Below are positions 33,382-42,581 of a DNA stretch of 64,000 nt, in pieces. The notes under the pieces are model-generated. The model worked only from the letters and a program-made list of their open reading frames with translations, was not told the origin of the DNA and ran no database searches. A program made the translations under genes and the position numbers. Positions within the stretch are counted from its first letter, which is position 1; each line of letters opens with the position of its first letter. The stretch is taken from NCBI RefSeq assembly GCF_002483205.1, contig NZ_DLHM01000001.1:773272-837271 (forward strand), written 5' to 3'. The stretch comes from Flavihumibacter sp. UBA7668. Lineage in GTDB: Bacteria > Bacteroidota > Bacteroidia > Chitinophagales > Chitinophagaceae.

Positions 33382-34578
33382 ATGAAAATTGCCCTATTAG
33401 GTGCCGGTTTTATCGCCAGATTTTATGCAACCACCCTTCATTCTCAACGAAGGAAGGACCATATTCATCTTGTTTATTCGCGTAAAAGATCAACTGCACA
33501 ACAATTTGCAGGAGATTTTAACCTGCAGCATTCGACAGATGACATGGAAGCGGCAATCAACCATCCCGATACCGAAGTTGTGCTAATCGCATTACCGAAT
33601 CACCTGCATCTTACAGCGGTTAAACTGGCTGTAAAAGCGGGCAAATCTATCCTGTGCACGAAGCCTTTGGGAAGAACTGCTGAAGAGGCAAAAACCATGT
33701 TGGATTTGGTCGAAAAAAAAGGAGTGTTTGCAGGATACCTTGAAGACCTTTGCTATACCCCTAAAATTCTCAAATCTATTAAAGCTGTTTCAAGCGGAGC
33801 CATTGGTCGGGTTTTATGGACAAAATCGAGAGAGGCTCATCCTGGTCCGCATAGCGACTGGTTTTGGAATAAAGAACTTTCCGGAGGAGGAGCCATTATT
33901 GACCTGGCCTGCCATTGTGTGGAGATCGGTAGAAATCTGATTGGAAAAAATATACGTCCGCTTGAAGTCATGTGCTGGGCAGGCACTCAGGTGCATCCTA
34001 TTGAAGCAGAAGATCATGCTATCGGACTGGTTAAATATGCCAATGGTGCAATAGGTCAGTTTGAAGTTAGCTGGACCTTTCGTGGTGGAATGGATCTGCG
34101 TGATGAGGTAATGGGTACTGAAGGATCCATTTGGTTGAACAGTTTTTTGAGAACAGGTTTTGAAATGTATGTTGCAGGAAATAAACAAGGCTATGTGGCA
34201 GAAAAGGCAGAACAACAATCAGGCTGGCTATTTCCGGTTGGGGATGAAGCCCACGAGTTAGGCTATCCACATATGTTTACGGATATGTTTGATGCAATAG
34301 AAGAAAACAGGCTTCCGCAGGAAACATTTTATGACGGATATGTAGTAAATGCCATTCTGGATGCTGCACTTCTTTCAGCAAATTCAAGAAAATGGGAACC
34401 GGTAAAACTGGAAGACTGGCGGGGTATTCATCAACAGGAAACTGAGATGGAAATAGCGACTTATGATGATCATTATTTCCTGATTAAAAAAGAAATGTTA
34501 CCAAATGGAACGCATAAGTTGATTTTGAAAGACAAACAATCCGGCGCTATAATTCAAAAAGAAATTACCGCAATATAA
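33382..34578 (+). CDS. Gfo/Idh/MocA family NAD(P)-dependent oxidoreductase
   Basis: A cytoplasmic sugar or inositol-type dehydrogenase. ATG 33382 (MKIALLGAGFIARF) puts the Rossmann GxGxxA right at the N-terminus and gives 398 residues; a TTG at 33361 would prefix seven. ILCTKPLGRTAEEAK carries the family's conserved Lys-Pro (EKP-like, here CTKP). GGGAIIDLACHCVEIGRNLIG holds the catalytic Asp/His region. The C-terminal part forms the beta-sheet domain. A PhyH-family dioxygenase begins 27 bp downstream, so the two are likely one operon controlled by the divergent AraC protein. Substrate is unknown. Confidence 0.9.
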   Translation: MKIALLGAGFIARFYATTLHSQRRKDHIHLVYSRKRSTAQQFAGDFNLQHSTDDMEAAINHPDTEVVLIALPNHLHLTAVKLAVKAGKSILCTKPLGRTAEEAKTMLDLVEKKGVFAGYLEDLCYTPKILKSIKAVSSGAIGRVLWTKSREAHPGPHSDWFWNKELSGGGAIIDLACHCVEIGRNLIGKNIRPLEVMCWAGTQVHPIEAEDHAIGLVKYANGAIGQFEVSWTFRGGMDLRDEVMGTEGSIWLNSFLRTGFEMYVAGNKQGYVAEKAEQQSGWLFPVGDEAHELGYPHMFTDMFDAIEENRLPQETFYDGYVVNAILDAALLSANSRKWEPVKLEDWRGIHQQETEMEIATYDDHYFLIKKEMLPNGTHKLILKDKQSGAIIQKEITAI

Positions 34579-34605
34579 TTTCGCTCAAACTAAATAAACC
34601 CTGTT

Positions 34606-35433
34606 ATGAAAAAAATCCTTTCAGATGAGGAATTCAGATCCTTTCAACAAGCTGGTTACCTGATTTGCCGCACTATGTTTTCAGAAGAGGAAACAGCCTT
34701 GCTTTATAAAACAGCAACAGACGATGCCATAACCACCAATGCCATGGACTTTCGGGACACTACCGGAAAGGATACCAAACTAACCCTCTGGTTTACGCCG
34801 GGTGAAGATGCATTTGGCTTAATGTCCCGTTCAGAAAGACTTGTGTATGCAGTAGGAGAGTTGCTTCAGAACAAGCCTGAAGAAGTATGCCATTTTCATT
34901 CCAAGGTAATGCAGAAGCAGCCACTTACTGGTGGAGCATGGGAATGGCATCAGGACTATGGATACTGGTATAAAAACGGATTTCTATATCCCGATGCTAT
35001 GATCTCTGTAATGGTGGCATTAACTGAAGCAACTAAAGAAAATGGCTGTTTACAAGTCATGAAAGGATCACACAAAATGCAACGATTTGAACACAATTTT
35101 GTGGGAGAGCAACAAGGTGCTGATATTGATTTTGTTCAGGAAGCAGCAAAAATCTGCGAACTGGTATATTGTGAATTGCAGCCGGGTGATGTACTTTTTT
35201 TTCATAGCAATATTTTACACCGATCTGATGCAAATACGTCCGGCAAGTCGAGATGGTCAGTAATATCAGCCTATAATCTCAGCTACAACAAACCTTTCAG
35301 AGAAAAACATTTATCCTGCATTGAACCCATACGGATTGTGGCCGATTCTGCGCTGCTTGCCGCGGGTACTCAACAACCGGTACAAGTTGATTTCTTAAAA
35401 AAACAGGATGAAATAACCCTGCATGTTAAATAG
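34606..35433 (+). CDS. Phytanoyl-CoA dioxygenase (PhyH) family protein
   Basis: A 275-residue Fe(II)/2-oxoglutarate-dependent oxygenase-type protein. The iron triad is visible: His115 and Asp117 in WEWHQDYGYW, and His205 in FFHSNILHRSDANTS. Arg216 (KSRWSVISAY) would bind 2-oxoglutarate. SVMVALTEATKENGCLQVMKGSH is typical of the family. It follows the Gfo/Idh/MocA gene by 27 bp. PhyH and Gfo/Idh/MocA genes are often neighbours in sugar-derivative catabolism, but the substrate here cannot be told. The downstream HEPN gene may overlap its end by 11 bp. Confidence 0.9.
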   Translation: MKKILSDEEFRSFQQAGYLICRTMFSEEETALLYKTATDDAITTNAMDFRDTTGKDTKLTLWFTPGEDAFGLMSRSERLVYAVGELLQNKPEEVCHFHSKVMQKQPLTGGAWEWHQDYGYWYKNGFLYPDAMISVMVALTEATKENGCLQVMKGSHKMQRFEHNFVGEQQGADIDFVQEAAKICELVYCELQPGDVLFFHSNILHRSDANTSGKSRWSVISAYNLSYNKPFREKHLSCIEPIRIVADSALLAAGTQQPVQVDFLKKQDEITLHVK

Positions 35434-36346
35434 GAGCGGGATAAAATATCCTCCTGGAAAAGTTTTTTATTCCAATACAGAATTTCATACCTGCAAAGAG
35501 TGGTGCAACTTTATATCAACAGGAAAATTGAAGCGTATGAACTGTGAAGCACCAATCGAATCTATCAGTCAGTCAGGCAGCCTGCAGGCGATTATACATT
35601 TGCTGGTAATATCCATAGTACCTTCAAAAATATTTATGATGGAACATTCTTCCATCCCAAATGAAATAACAGGGCCTTATAGAGAATTACTGGTTGTACT
35701 TCCAAGCTCCGGCAATCATAAATTTACCCTGATGGAACCAATTATGGAATTATTTCACCATAAAAACAGACAGCTTTCGATTTCTCTATATGCAGAATGT
35801 AAAGTAATGGAAGGGCTTAGAAACGGAGAATGGTTTTACTCACTTTATTTTACTGAAGACAATCTTATTTATGATGATTTTTCGACAACATATCCTTTAC
35901 CGGACAAAGCACAGTCACTGGAAATGAAAAATAATTTATTAACGTGCTTTAATGAATCCATAAAAAAAGCGAAGGAATTTTTAGAAATGGCTATCACGCT
36001 ATACAAGCAATCAGTCTCTCCTTTATGTGTATTTTTTCTACATCAGTCAGTTGAACTTTGCTTTCGATCCGTTATACAGTATTTGGGAGGATATGAAAAA
36101 CGAACACATAATTTAGGCATACTTAAAAAGCAGCTACTTAGAGTTGCTCCCGAAATGAACAATTGCTTTCAGGTAGAAACAGAAGAAGAAAAATCAGGAA
36201 TGGAAATTCTTGAAAATGCTTATTTGAAAGCAAGGTATGATGATTCCTATGAAGTGCCTGTTTTGCAGCTTCCTTTGCTAATTAAAGAGGTAAATCATAC
36301 GTTGGTTACAGCCTGTCAGACAATGAATAAAAAATTAGTAGGTTAA
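35423..36346 (+). CDS. HEPN-domain protein with a degenerate nucleotidyltransferase-like N-domain
   Basis: A 307-residue protein if it starts at 35423, overlapping the PhyH gene by 11 bp. A second ATG at 35537 (MNCEAPIES) gives 269 residues and may be the true start, since residues 1-38 have no clear family look. Residues about 50-170 recall a minimal nucleotidyltransferase (SKIFMMEHSSI, YRELLVVLPSS) but without the GSxxR and DxD catalytic motifs. The C-terminal third is a HEPN four-helix domain (CVFFLHQSVELCFRSVIQYL, YEKRTHNLGILKKQL). HEPN proteins include RNases and toxin-like factors. Fused NTase-HEPN proteins are known in Bacteroidota. Its role here is unknown. Confidence 0.7.
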   Translation: MLNRSGIKYPPGKVFYSNTEFHTCKEWCNFISTGKLKRMNCEAPIESISQSGSLQAIIHLLVISIVPSKIFMMEHSSIPNEITGPYRELLVVLPSSGNHKFTLMEPIMELFHHKNRQLSISLYAECKVMEGLRNGEWFYSLYFTEDNLIYDDFSTTYPLPDKAQSLEMKNNLLTCFNESIKKAKEFLEMAITLYKQSVSPLCVFFLHQSVELCFRSVIQYLGGYEKRTHNLGILKKQLLRVAPEMNNCFQVETEEEKSGMEILENAYLKARYDDSYEVPVLQLPLLIKEVNHTLVTACQTMNKKLVG

Positions 36347-37612
36347 TTTTCGAAACAGGTAAACATTATCCTTTTCTTTAACCTTTATTTCTCCTTTATC
36401 AGGAAAAAATTCAAAAAAATAACCCATTTTTTTATTCATAAAATAATTCCTGCGAACCGGATCCAATAAAATATCCTGACCTTGTATTTGAATTACCATA
36501 TTTGTAGAATCTTTCGCACAGGTCAATTTCAAATTTCCAGATGAATAATTTCCTAAACATGAATCTGGCAAACTAAGATCCTCTGAAAATGGAAATGCAA
36601 ACGAAATACCCGTGCATGATTTAAGTATTTCCTCGATTAAATCAACTCTTGGATAATAAATCCCATTAAGGCATACAGCCAGGATCAACTTATCCTTTGG
36701 GTAATACCAAAGTGCTGAATAAAACTCTTCTATTCGACCATTATGACCAAAACCAGGCGATGTCCCATATTTGTTGGCGAATACCCCCATGCCATACTCT
36801 TCCAATATAATTTGCATCGAGTTCCAATTTGACTTTTGGATTAATTTACCGGAATTAAGTCCATCCATAAAAATCAGCAGGTCTTCTGGAGTTGATAAAA
36901 TTGCACCAGCACCACCATGAAGTTCAAGATTGGAGGCAGGTTCAGTTTTCCATTTGCCATTCACATAGGAGTAGGAAGAAAGGGTATCTAACCCAGATGC
37001 TTCGCTTCCAAAATAGGTATGATTCATTTTTAAAGGCTGTGTAATTTTTTTCTTTAGAAAATAAGCGTATGTGGATTGACTCAATTTTTCTACTATCCAT
37101 CCCAAAATCAGAAAATTAGAATTGGAATAGTCGGCTTTGCTATCAGGTTCAAAATCCGGACTTTTTGACCGTATTATAGTTAATAGTTCTTCACTGGTTT
37201 TGGTTTGATTCTTCCAGTTTTCAAATTGGGTGTCTTTAGTATAATCATGTAAACCAGATCTGTGGTATAACAAATCTCTTATTTTGATTTTTTTCGCATT
37301 AGGAAGATCAGGGAAAAACTTATAAAGAATATCGTCTAATGATAATCGCTTTTCTTCCACCAGTTTAAAAATAAGAACAGTTGTAAATAATTTGGTAACA
37401 GATCCTATACGGTATAAGGTTTGAGTACTTGCCCCAAAAGCTTTTTTGGTGAGCTGCTTTCCATTGATTGAAACAGCGATACTTCCTTTAATCATTCCTT
37501 TTGAATCCAATATATTGAGCAGACTGTCTAATTTTCTTTGTGCCACTAATTGCGCAGAAACATTAAGTGCAATGAAATACCCAATTACCAATAAAACCAG
37601 TTTTTTTTTCAT
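36335..37612 (-). CDS. Beta-lactamase-fold serine hydrolase (class C/DD-peptidase type), exported
   Basis: A 425-residue protein with a signal peptide (about 1-20, GYFIALNVSAQ). The SxxK nucleophile motif is Ser71-Val-Thr-Lys74 (YRIGSVTKLFT) and the YxN motif is Tyr162-Ser-Asn164 (DYSNSNF). HNGRIEEFYSALWY corresponds to the third motif. Such proteins include esterases, D-amino-peptidases and penicillin-binding proteins; true antibiotic resistance is not implied. Its 3' end overlaps the convergent HEPN gene by 12 bp. A DUF418 gene starts 30 bp upstream on the same strand. Confidence 0.88.
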   Translation of the reverse strand: MKKKLVLLVIGYFIALNVSAQLVAQRKLDSLLNILDSKGMIKGSIAVSINGKQLTKKAFGASTQTLYRIGSVTKLFTTVLIFKLVEEKRLSLDDILYKFFPDLPNAKKIKIRDLLYHRSGLHDYTKDTQFENWKNQTKTSEELLTIIRSKSPDFEPDSKADYSNSNFLILGWIVEKLSQSTYAYFLKKKITQPLKMNHTYFGSEASGLDTLSSYSYVNGKWKTEPASNLELHGGAGAILSTPEDLLIFMDGLNSGKLIQKSNWNSMQIILEEYGMGVFANKYGTSPGFGHNGRIEEFYSALWYYPKDKLILAVCLNGIYYPRVDLIEEILKSCTGISFAFPFSEDLSLPDSCLGNYSSGNLKLTCAKDSTNMVIQIQGQDILLDPVRRNYFMNKKMGYFFEFFPDKGEIKVKEKDNVYLFRKLTY

Positions 37613-37642
37613 GTCAGATATGCTTGGAATATTATTACTCAG

Positions 37643-38878
37643 TTACAGCAACTGGGATGTTTTTTTTCTGAAACGTTGTATATGTTGGTAAGTAAGCGTA
37701 CGCCAAAGCCATTCCATCGGACCGAAGTGAAAGTATTTTAGCCAAATAGGACTATAAGTTAACTGGAGAATATAAATACCGATTGCTATCAATGATAAAA
37801 CTGCAGGACCGTAGAACGCTTCTTTCCCAAGACCATAGCTCATAAAAATAAATACACAGAAAACGGATTGCATCAGATAATTAGTTAGTGCCATTTGTCC
37901 CACTGGCGCAAATACCATCAAACGACTTTTCCATCTCGGAAGGATAAATAACAAAGCAAGTGAGGCAGCATAAAACAACGAAAGAGCCGGAACACCCAAA
38001 GCATACACCAGGGGTTGAATTATTCCCATTGGCTCCAGCTGATAATAGGCTGGTGTTGTCATCATAATCGCCAATATCAAGTTACAAGGAATTCCGATTA
38101 AGGCACCATATAGTACTGTCTTTTTAAGCAGCTGTCGACGACTTTCCAAATCAAGAAACAGGTTTTTTCCGGCTATATACATGCCCAAAAGAAACATTGC
38201 TAAAACCCGGAAAAAACGACCGGTAAAGAACAAATCAGGATATCGGCCGAATAATAATCCTCCGATATTATTCTGAACAATTTCCCAAAAACTGCCTGTT
38301 CGGTAGGTTTGTATCAACTGATCAAATAATGGATTGGAATTTCCACCTGCATTTTGAGGTGGAGGTGGATCAGATAAATGAACCAGCTGCATGATTAGGT
38401 ATTGAATCACCGGCAAAAAAAGAAGAATAAAACCAGACCTGATCACAATTTTATCAGACGAATTTCGGAAAAGCAGAAGAATAAATCCCGTGAATGCATA
38501 TACGGTTAAAATATCTCCAACATATAAAAAGACGGCATGCAAGACACCAAATGCAAACATGAAAAAAAGTCGTCTTCGAAAAAGAGGCAAAAAAGAAGCT
38601 TGTTTTTCTCCGGCCCGTTTCATTTGAAGAGCGAAACCAATTCCAAATAATAGTGAAAATAAAGAGTAGAACTTGCCGTCAATCAGAAAATGGTCGAGCC
38701 ATTCAATTATATGATCGATATGTGCTGTCTCCATTGACTGTTGGCTATCAGATGACAGGAAAAAATAACCGGAATGTGTAACCATATTTGCCATCAAAAC
38801 ACCTAACAGGGAGAAACCACGAAGAACATCCAAAAACTGATAGCGCTCTGATCGGGCGACAGGTTGAATTGGGGTCAT
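37643..38878 (-). CDS. DUF418 family integral membrane protein (YeiB-like)
   Basis: A 411-residue membrane protein with about ten hydrophobic segments. The N-terminal signature is RYQFLDVLRGFSLLGVLMAN, followed by FLIDGKFYSLFSLLFGIGFA. The C-terminal DUF418 domain has MALTNYLMQSVFCVFIF and YSPIWLKYFHFGPMEWLWRT, the family hallmark. The function is not known; it is related to acyltransferase-3-like membrane proteins. It lies 30 bp upstream of the serine hydrolase gene, so both probably form one transcript. Confidence 0.88.
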   Translation of the reverse strand: MTPIQPVARSERYQFLDVLRGFSLLGVLMANMVTHSGYFFLSSDSQQSMETAHIDHIIEWLDHFLIDGKFYSLFSLLFGIGFALQMKRAGEKQASFLPLFRRRLFFMFAFGVLHAVFLYVGDILTVYAFTGFILLLFRNSSDKIVIRSGFILLFLPVIQYLIMQLVHLSDPPPPQNAGGNSNPLFDQLIQTYRTGSFWEIVQNNIGGLLFGRYPDLFFTGRFFRVLAMFLLGMYIAGKNLFLDLESRRQLLKKTVLYGALIGIPCNLILAIMMTTPAYYQLEPMGIIQPLVYALGVPALSLFYAASLALLFILPRWKSRLMVFAPVGQMALTNYLMQSVFCVFIFMSYGLGKEAFYGPAVLSLIAIGIYILQLTYSPIWLKYFHFGPMEWLWRTLTYQHIQRFRKKTSQLL

Positions 38879-38917
38879 AAAAGATCCGTTGTTATGGACC
38901 TTATTAAATATACCAAA

Positions 38918-39499
38918 TCAACCCTGTTTCTTCACAAATTTTGTAAGAATAACAATTTGCTGCCCTTCTACTCGCCCTTCAATTTGCTCGAAATTATCCT
39001 TCACAAGTTTTATATTTTTGACCACCGTTCCCAATCGGGCAGTAAGGCTGGAACCTTTTACATCCAGTGATTTGGTAAGCACAACCGAATCACCCTCCTG
39101 CAATATGGCACCATTGGCATCCCGATGCAATTCAACCAATCCATCGTTTACATGATCACCAGTTGCTTTGGCCCATGCTTCATGTTCTTCCGGCAGATAA
39201 AACAGATCCAGTAAATCTGCCGCCCAACTGTCTGAACGTAACCGATTCAGCATTCTCCAGGAAATCACCTGGATGGACGGAATTTCTGACCACATGGTTT
39301 GTTCCAACAGTTTCCAGTGTCGAGCATCCGGCATTTCTTTTTTCTCCAGTTGAGCCTTACATTTAGAACAAACATATACAGCAATCTCCTCTTTGGTAGC
39401 AGCATCAGGACCCGTTTCGTAGATTGATAATCCGGTAACTGATTCACATAACTCACATTTATTTCCGCTTCTGATTTGCAGGGCTTTTTCTGTTAACAT
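38918..39499 (-). CDS. PhnA-domain protein
   Basis: A 193-residue soluble protein. The N-terminal part has zinc-ribbon-type Cys pairs (CELCESV and YVCSKCKAQL). The C-terminal PhnA domain reads AILQEGDSVVLTKSLDVKGS with GTVVKNIKLVKD and VEGQQIVILTKFVKK. Despite its name the family is not shown to act in phosphonate use. This two-part version is widespread in Bacteroidota. It lies 39 bp upstream of the DUF418 start on the same strand and may be co-transcribed with it. Confidence 0.88.
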   Translation of the reverse strand: MLTEKALQIRSGNKCELCESVTGLSIYETGPDAATKEEIAVYVCSKCKAQLEKKEMPDARHWKLLEQTMWSEIPSIQVISWRMLNRLRSDSWAADLLDLFYLPEEHEAWAKATGDHVNDGLVELHRDANGAILQEGDSVVLTKSLDVKGSSLTARLGTVVKNIKLVKDNFEQIEGRVEGQQIVILTKFVKKQG

Positions 39500-39654
39500 A
39501 TTGGCTGACTTGAGACGGCGAAGGTATTATTTTAAAATGAAAGAAAATTTTAACAGAAAAAAGGTTGTTACGTTAAAGAACCTATAAGGTTAAAATACCC
39601 TGCAACTATGGAGTCTCTTTTGCTCTCATAGCAATGAATCTAAACTACATAATT

Positions 39655-40380
39655 ATGATATCTGTAACCAGGAAAATTTCTATGATGCTGTTATTTGCAG
39701 CAGTGGGATTGGGACTGACATCCTGCATGAAAAACAACGATGATCAACCTGATATCCCAAATGCCGGACTGATGGCCTTTAATTTATCACCCGATCAGGA
39801 CGGAATCTTTGTTCGTTTATCCGGTAATACCTTAGGGAATCAGCCGCTGGCGTATACCAATTATACCGGCACTTATCTTCCGATTTTTACCGGCAACAGG
39901 GATGTGCGCGCACTTAATGCCACAACCGGAGAGGAAATCACCAATACCACCGGATTTACTTTTGATATAGACAAGTATTATACCCTTTTTGTAACGGGAT
40001 CGGACAGTGTTTATACCAATCTGCTTGTAAATGACCATCTGGACACGCTGTTACCAGAATCAGGTGAAGCATTGGTACGATATGTTCAGGCGATTCCCGA
40101 TTCGGCGGCATACAATGTTAGTCTGAGTTCAGGGTCAAAAGAAGTTCCTACGGAAGCATCATTTAATACGGTTAGTGAATTTGCCTCTATGCCTTCCGGC
40201 GATCTTACGGTAACTGCGTCCAAAGGTTCCGGGTCTGCTCTGACAAGGACAATCGCTATTGAAGCAAATAAAGCCTATACAGTTTTATTGATCGGTGATC
40301 CGAGTGCATCGGATGACACAAGAAAGCCGCAGATTAAGTTTATCGTGAATGGCACCGTTACTGATTCAACTGACCAGTAA
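39655..40380 (+). CDS. DUF4397 domain lipoprotein
   Basis: A 241-residue surface or periplasmic lipoprotein from ATG 39655 (MISVTRKISMMLL). An ATG at 39634 would extend the n-region by seven residues. The lipobox is LTSC, followed by MKNNDDQPD. The body carries DUF4397-like beta domains: AGLMAFNLSPDQDGIFVRLSG and ALVRYVQAIPDSAAYNVSLSSG, with the pattern NKAYTVLLIGDPS. The function is unknown. A terminator follows immediately at 40401-40444. Confidence 0.82.
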   Translation: MISVTRKISMMLLFAAVGLGLTSCMKNNDDQPDIPNAGLMAFNLSPDQDGIFVRLSGNTLGNQPLAYTNYTGTYLPIFTGNRDVRALNATTGEEITNTTGFTFDIDKYYTLFVTGSDSVYTNLLVNDHLDTLLPESGEALVRYVQAIPDSAAYNVSLSSGSKEVPTEASFNTVSEFASMPSGDLTVTASKGSGSALTRTIAIEANKAYTVLLIGDPSASDDTRKPQIKFIVNGTVTDSTDQ

Positions 40381-40400
40381 TTTTGAGCGCAATTGAACCA

Positions 40401-40444
40401 AAAAGGCAGGCAATCCGTAATTAAGGAATGCCTGTCTTTTTTTA
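40401..40444 (+). terminator. Terminator whose stem contains the start codon of the next gene
   Basis: GGCAGGCA (40405-40412) pairs with TGCCTGTC (40429-40436), one G:U pair, with TCC/GGA pairing inside the loop. A-rich sequence precedes and seven T follow. The ATG of the SGNH gene (40428-40430) lies at the base of the right arm. Confidence 0.82.
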
Positions 40445-41186
40445 TTCCAACCGATCTGTAGCCAACTTATTTTGGATACTTGTCATATTAGGAGCCTGCT
40501 CCAAATCAAGGCCGAAACCAGCGCCACCACCAACACCGGTTCCGCCTCCACCCATTGAAATTAATCCACCTGTTATTCAACCCGATTCCCTTAGCTATTT
40601 GGCGTTGGGTGATTCCTATACAATTGGCCAGTCAGTTCCACCTGAAGACCGCTTTCCGGTCCTTGCTGCCAATCTCCTGCACCAAAAAGGTTTTAAAATG
40701 AAAGCACCGGATATTATTGCAAGAACAGGTTGGAGTACAGCAGATTTATTGTATGACCTAACCCAGTATTCAGTTCCCAATAATTATCAACTGGTGACCC
40801 TGCTAATTGGTGTAAATAACCAATTTCGCCGGCTTCCCCTGGCAGAATACGAAACTGAATTCCGGCAATTATTACAGTTCTCAGTAAACCGCGCCGGTGG
40901 AAATCCCAAGCGGGTAATCGTATTGTCCATTCCAGACTATTCAGTAACACCATTTGCACGAACCTCTAATCGTTCCCAGATTGCCAGTGAAATAGACCTC
41001 TTTAATGAAAGAAACCGGAACATAACAGCCGGCTCTGGTATATCTTATATCAATATTACTGAACTTTCAAGAGAAGCTGCCTCAGATAAGGCTCTGCTGA
41101 CTTATGATAGTTTACATTATTCAAAGAAGTATTATGCTCAGGTTGCGGAGCTGGTAGTTAAGCTGGCAGTTGATAAATTACAATGA
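40428..41186 (+). CDS. SGNH/GDSL-family hydrolase lipoprotein
   Basis: A 252-residue esterase-type protein. The lipobox is LGAC (Cys24), followed by a proline-rich spacer (PPPTPVPPPPIEINPP). Block I is ALGDSYTIG with Ser63. Block III is LLIGVNNQFR (the usual Asp of GxND is Asn). Block V is YDSLHYSKK with the catalytic Asp-x-x-His. The ATG at 40428 is the only start before the signal sequence and lies inside the terminator of the upstream gene, so expression may depend on how that hairpin folds or on read-through. Its 3' end overlaps the convergent MATE gene by 9 bp. Confidence 0.82.
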   Translation: MPVFFYSNRSVANLFWILVILGACSKSRPKPAPPPTPVPPPPIEINPPVIQPDSLSYLALGDSYTIGQSVPPEDRFPVLAANLLHQKGFKMKAPDIIARTGWSTADLLYDLTQYSVPNNYQLVTLLIGVNNQFRRLPLAEYETEFRQLLQFSVNRAGGNPKRVIVLSIPDYSVTPFARTSNRSQIASEIDLFNERNRNITAGSGISYINITELSREAASDKALLTYDSLHYSKKYYAQVAELVVKLAVDKLQ

Positions 41187-42515
41187 CCCTTTCCGGCTCA
41201 TCCGGAGGAACCGATAGATCAAAAACAAAGAAGCAAAACTTAATCCGGCTATCAATCCAATCCACATTCCTTTGGCACCCATTTGAAAATGAAACCCGAA
41301 AAGGTAACCCAATGGAATTCCAATAACCCAATAAGCTATCCCAATCAGGAGTGTTGGAATTTTTACATCTTTGATTCCACGCAATAAACCTGCACCAATG
41401 GCCTGGGTACTGTCAGATATCTGAAAAAATCCGGCAAATAACAGGAGGCTGGATGCCAGTGCCAGTACTTCCGCATTTTTGTTAAACAATTGTGGAATCT
41501 GATCACGAAAGACTACAAAACTTATGGCACAAATAAAACCATAAACCAGGGCTGTAACGAGGGTTGATCTTCCAATAACTGAAATTTTGGTCCAGTTTCT
41601 CCGACCATATGCATTGCTTACCCGAATTGATCCGGCCTGTGCCAGTCCCATTGAGACCATAAAAGTGAAGGAAGCTGTACTTAGTGCAATCTGGTGACTG
41701 GCCTGTGCAATCGCGCCCATCGTTCCTATAATAATTCCAGAAACTGCAAAAGCACCGGCTTCCATACCAACCTGCAAACTGCTTGGAATTCCTATATACA
41801 ATAATTCACGGAGTGTGTGGGCTTTTAATTTCCACTGTTTTCCACTAACGGCAATGTACCTGCGAAAGGTTTTATGCCGTAGGATAACGATCAACAGTGT
41901 AAGAAACAAAATAGAACGGGTAATCAGGGTAGACCAGCCGGCACCCAACAATTCCAATCGGGGGAAGCCCCAGTTGCCATAAATTAATAACCAGTTCAGA
42001 AATATATTGATAGGCATACCGGCAAGCGACAAAATCATAGCCGTTTTGGTAAATTCCAGTCCATCTGTAAATTGCTTGAGCGTCATGAACAATAACATGG
42101 GAATAATTGAGAGTCCCATCAATTTCATGAAGGGTAGGGCAAAAGCCACTACTTCCGGGTCTTGCCCCATATGCTGCAGTAAACCTCTTCCACCAATCAA
42201 CAGAAAAGAGATAAGCAAGGCTGTTAAGGCACAAAGAAAAAAACCATTGAACAGATAATGAGATACCAGCTGCGAGTCTCGGCGGCCATGTGCCAGGGAA
42301 ACCATCTGGGAAACGGAAATAGTCATCCCAATCCCAATTACGAAAGGAATTCCAAGCGCATTGATTACCAGGGAAGCCGCTGCAAGTTGCTTGTAGCTGA
42401 TTGCCCCTACCATGGCGGTATCAATAATATGCAATGCCATTTGTGCCAGTTCCCCCACCACGATCGGAAAAGCCAGCTGTATTGTTTGTTTCGCTTCCTG
42501 CCTGAACATACCCAT
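41178..42515 (-). CDS. MATE family efflux transporter (NorM-like)
   Basis: A 445-residue inner-membrane exporter with twelve hydrophobic segments in two six-helix halves. ATG 42515 (MGMFRQEAKQT) is preferred over a GTG at 42551. Family signatures: AFPIVVGELAQMALHIIDTAMVG, IGMTISVSQMVSLAHGRRD, GIPSSLQVGMEAGAFAVSG and SMGLAQAGSIRVSNAYGRRN. MATE proteins export drugs or metabolites using Na+ or H+ gradients; the substrate is unknown. It is divergent from the DEAD-box helicase gene with a 66-bp gap. Confidence 0.92.
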   Translation of the reverse strand: MGMFRQEAKQTIQLAFPIVVGELAQMALHIIDTAMVGAISYKQLAAASLVINALGIPFVIGIGMTISVSQMVSLAHGRRDSQLVSHYLFNGFFLCALTALLISFLLIGGRGLLQHMGQDPEVVAFALPFMKLMGLSIIPMLLFMTLKQFTDGLEFTKTAMILSLAGMPINIFLNWLLIYGNWGFPRLELLGAGWSTLITRSILFLTLLIVILRHKTFRRYIAVSGKQWKLKAHTLRELLYIGIPSSLQVGMEAGAFAVSGIIIGTMGAIAQASHQIALSTASFTFMVSMGLAQAGSIRVSNAYGRRNWTKISVIGRSTLVTALVYGFICAISFVVFRDQIPQLFNKNAEVLALASSLLLFAGFFQISDSTQAIGAGLLRGIKDVKIPTLLIGIAYWVIGIPLGYLFGFHFQMGAKGMWIGLIAGLSFASLFLIYRFLRMSRKGSL

Positions 42516-42581
42516 CTTTTTTCGGGGCACAAATCTACGGTTAAAAAGCACGACCTTTGATAGCTATTTACAGTTTGGAAC

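Noticed and set aside
36335..37612. Antibiotic-resistance beta-lactamase
   Set aside because: The fold and SxxK/YxN motifs are shared by many esterases and peptidases, and nothing indicates beta-lactam hydrolysis.
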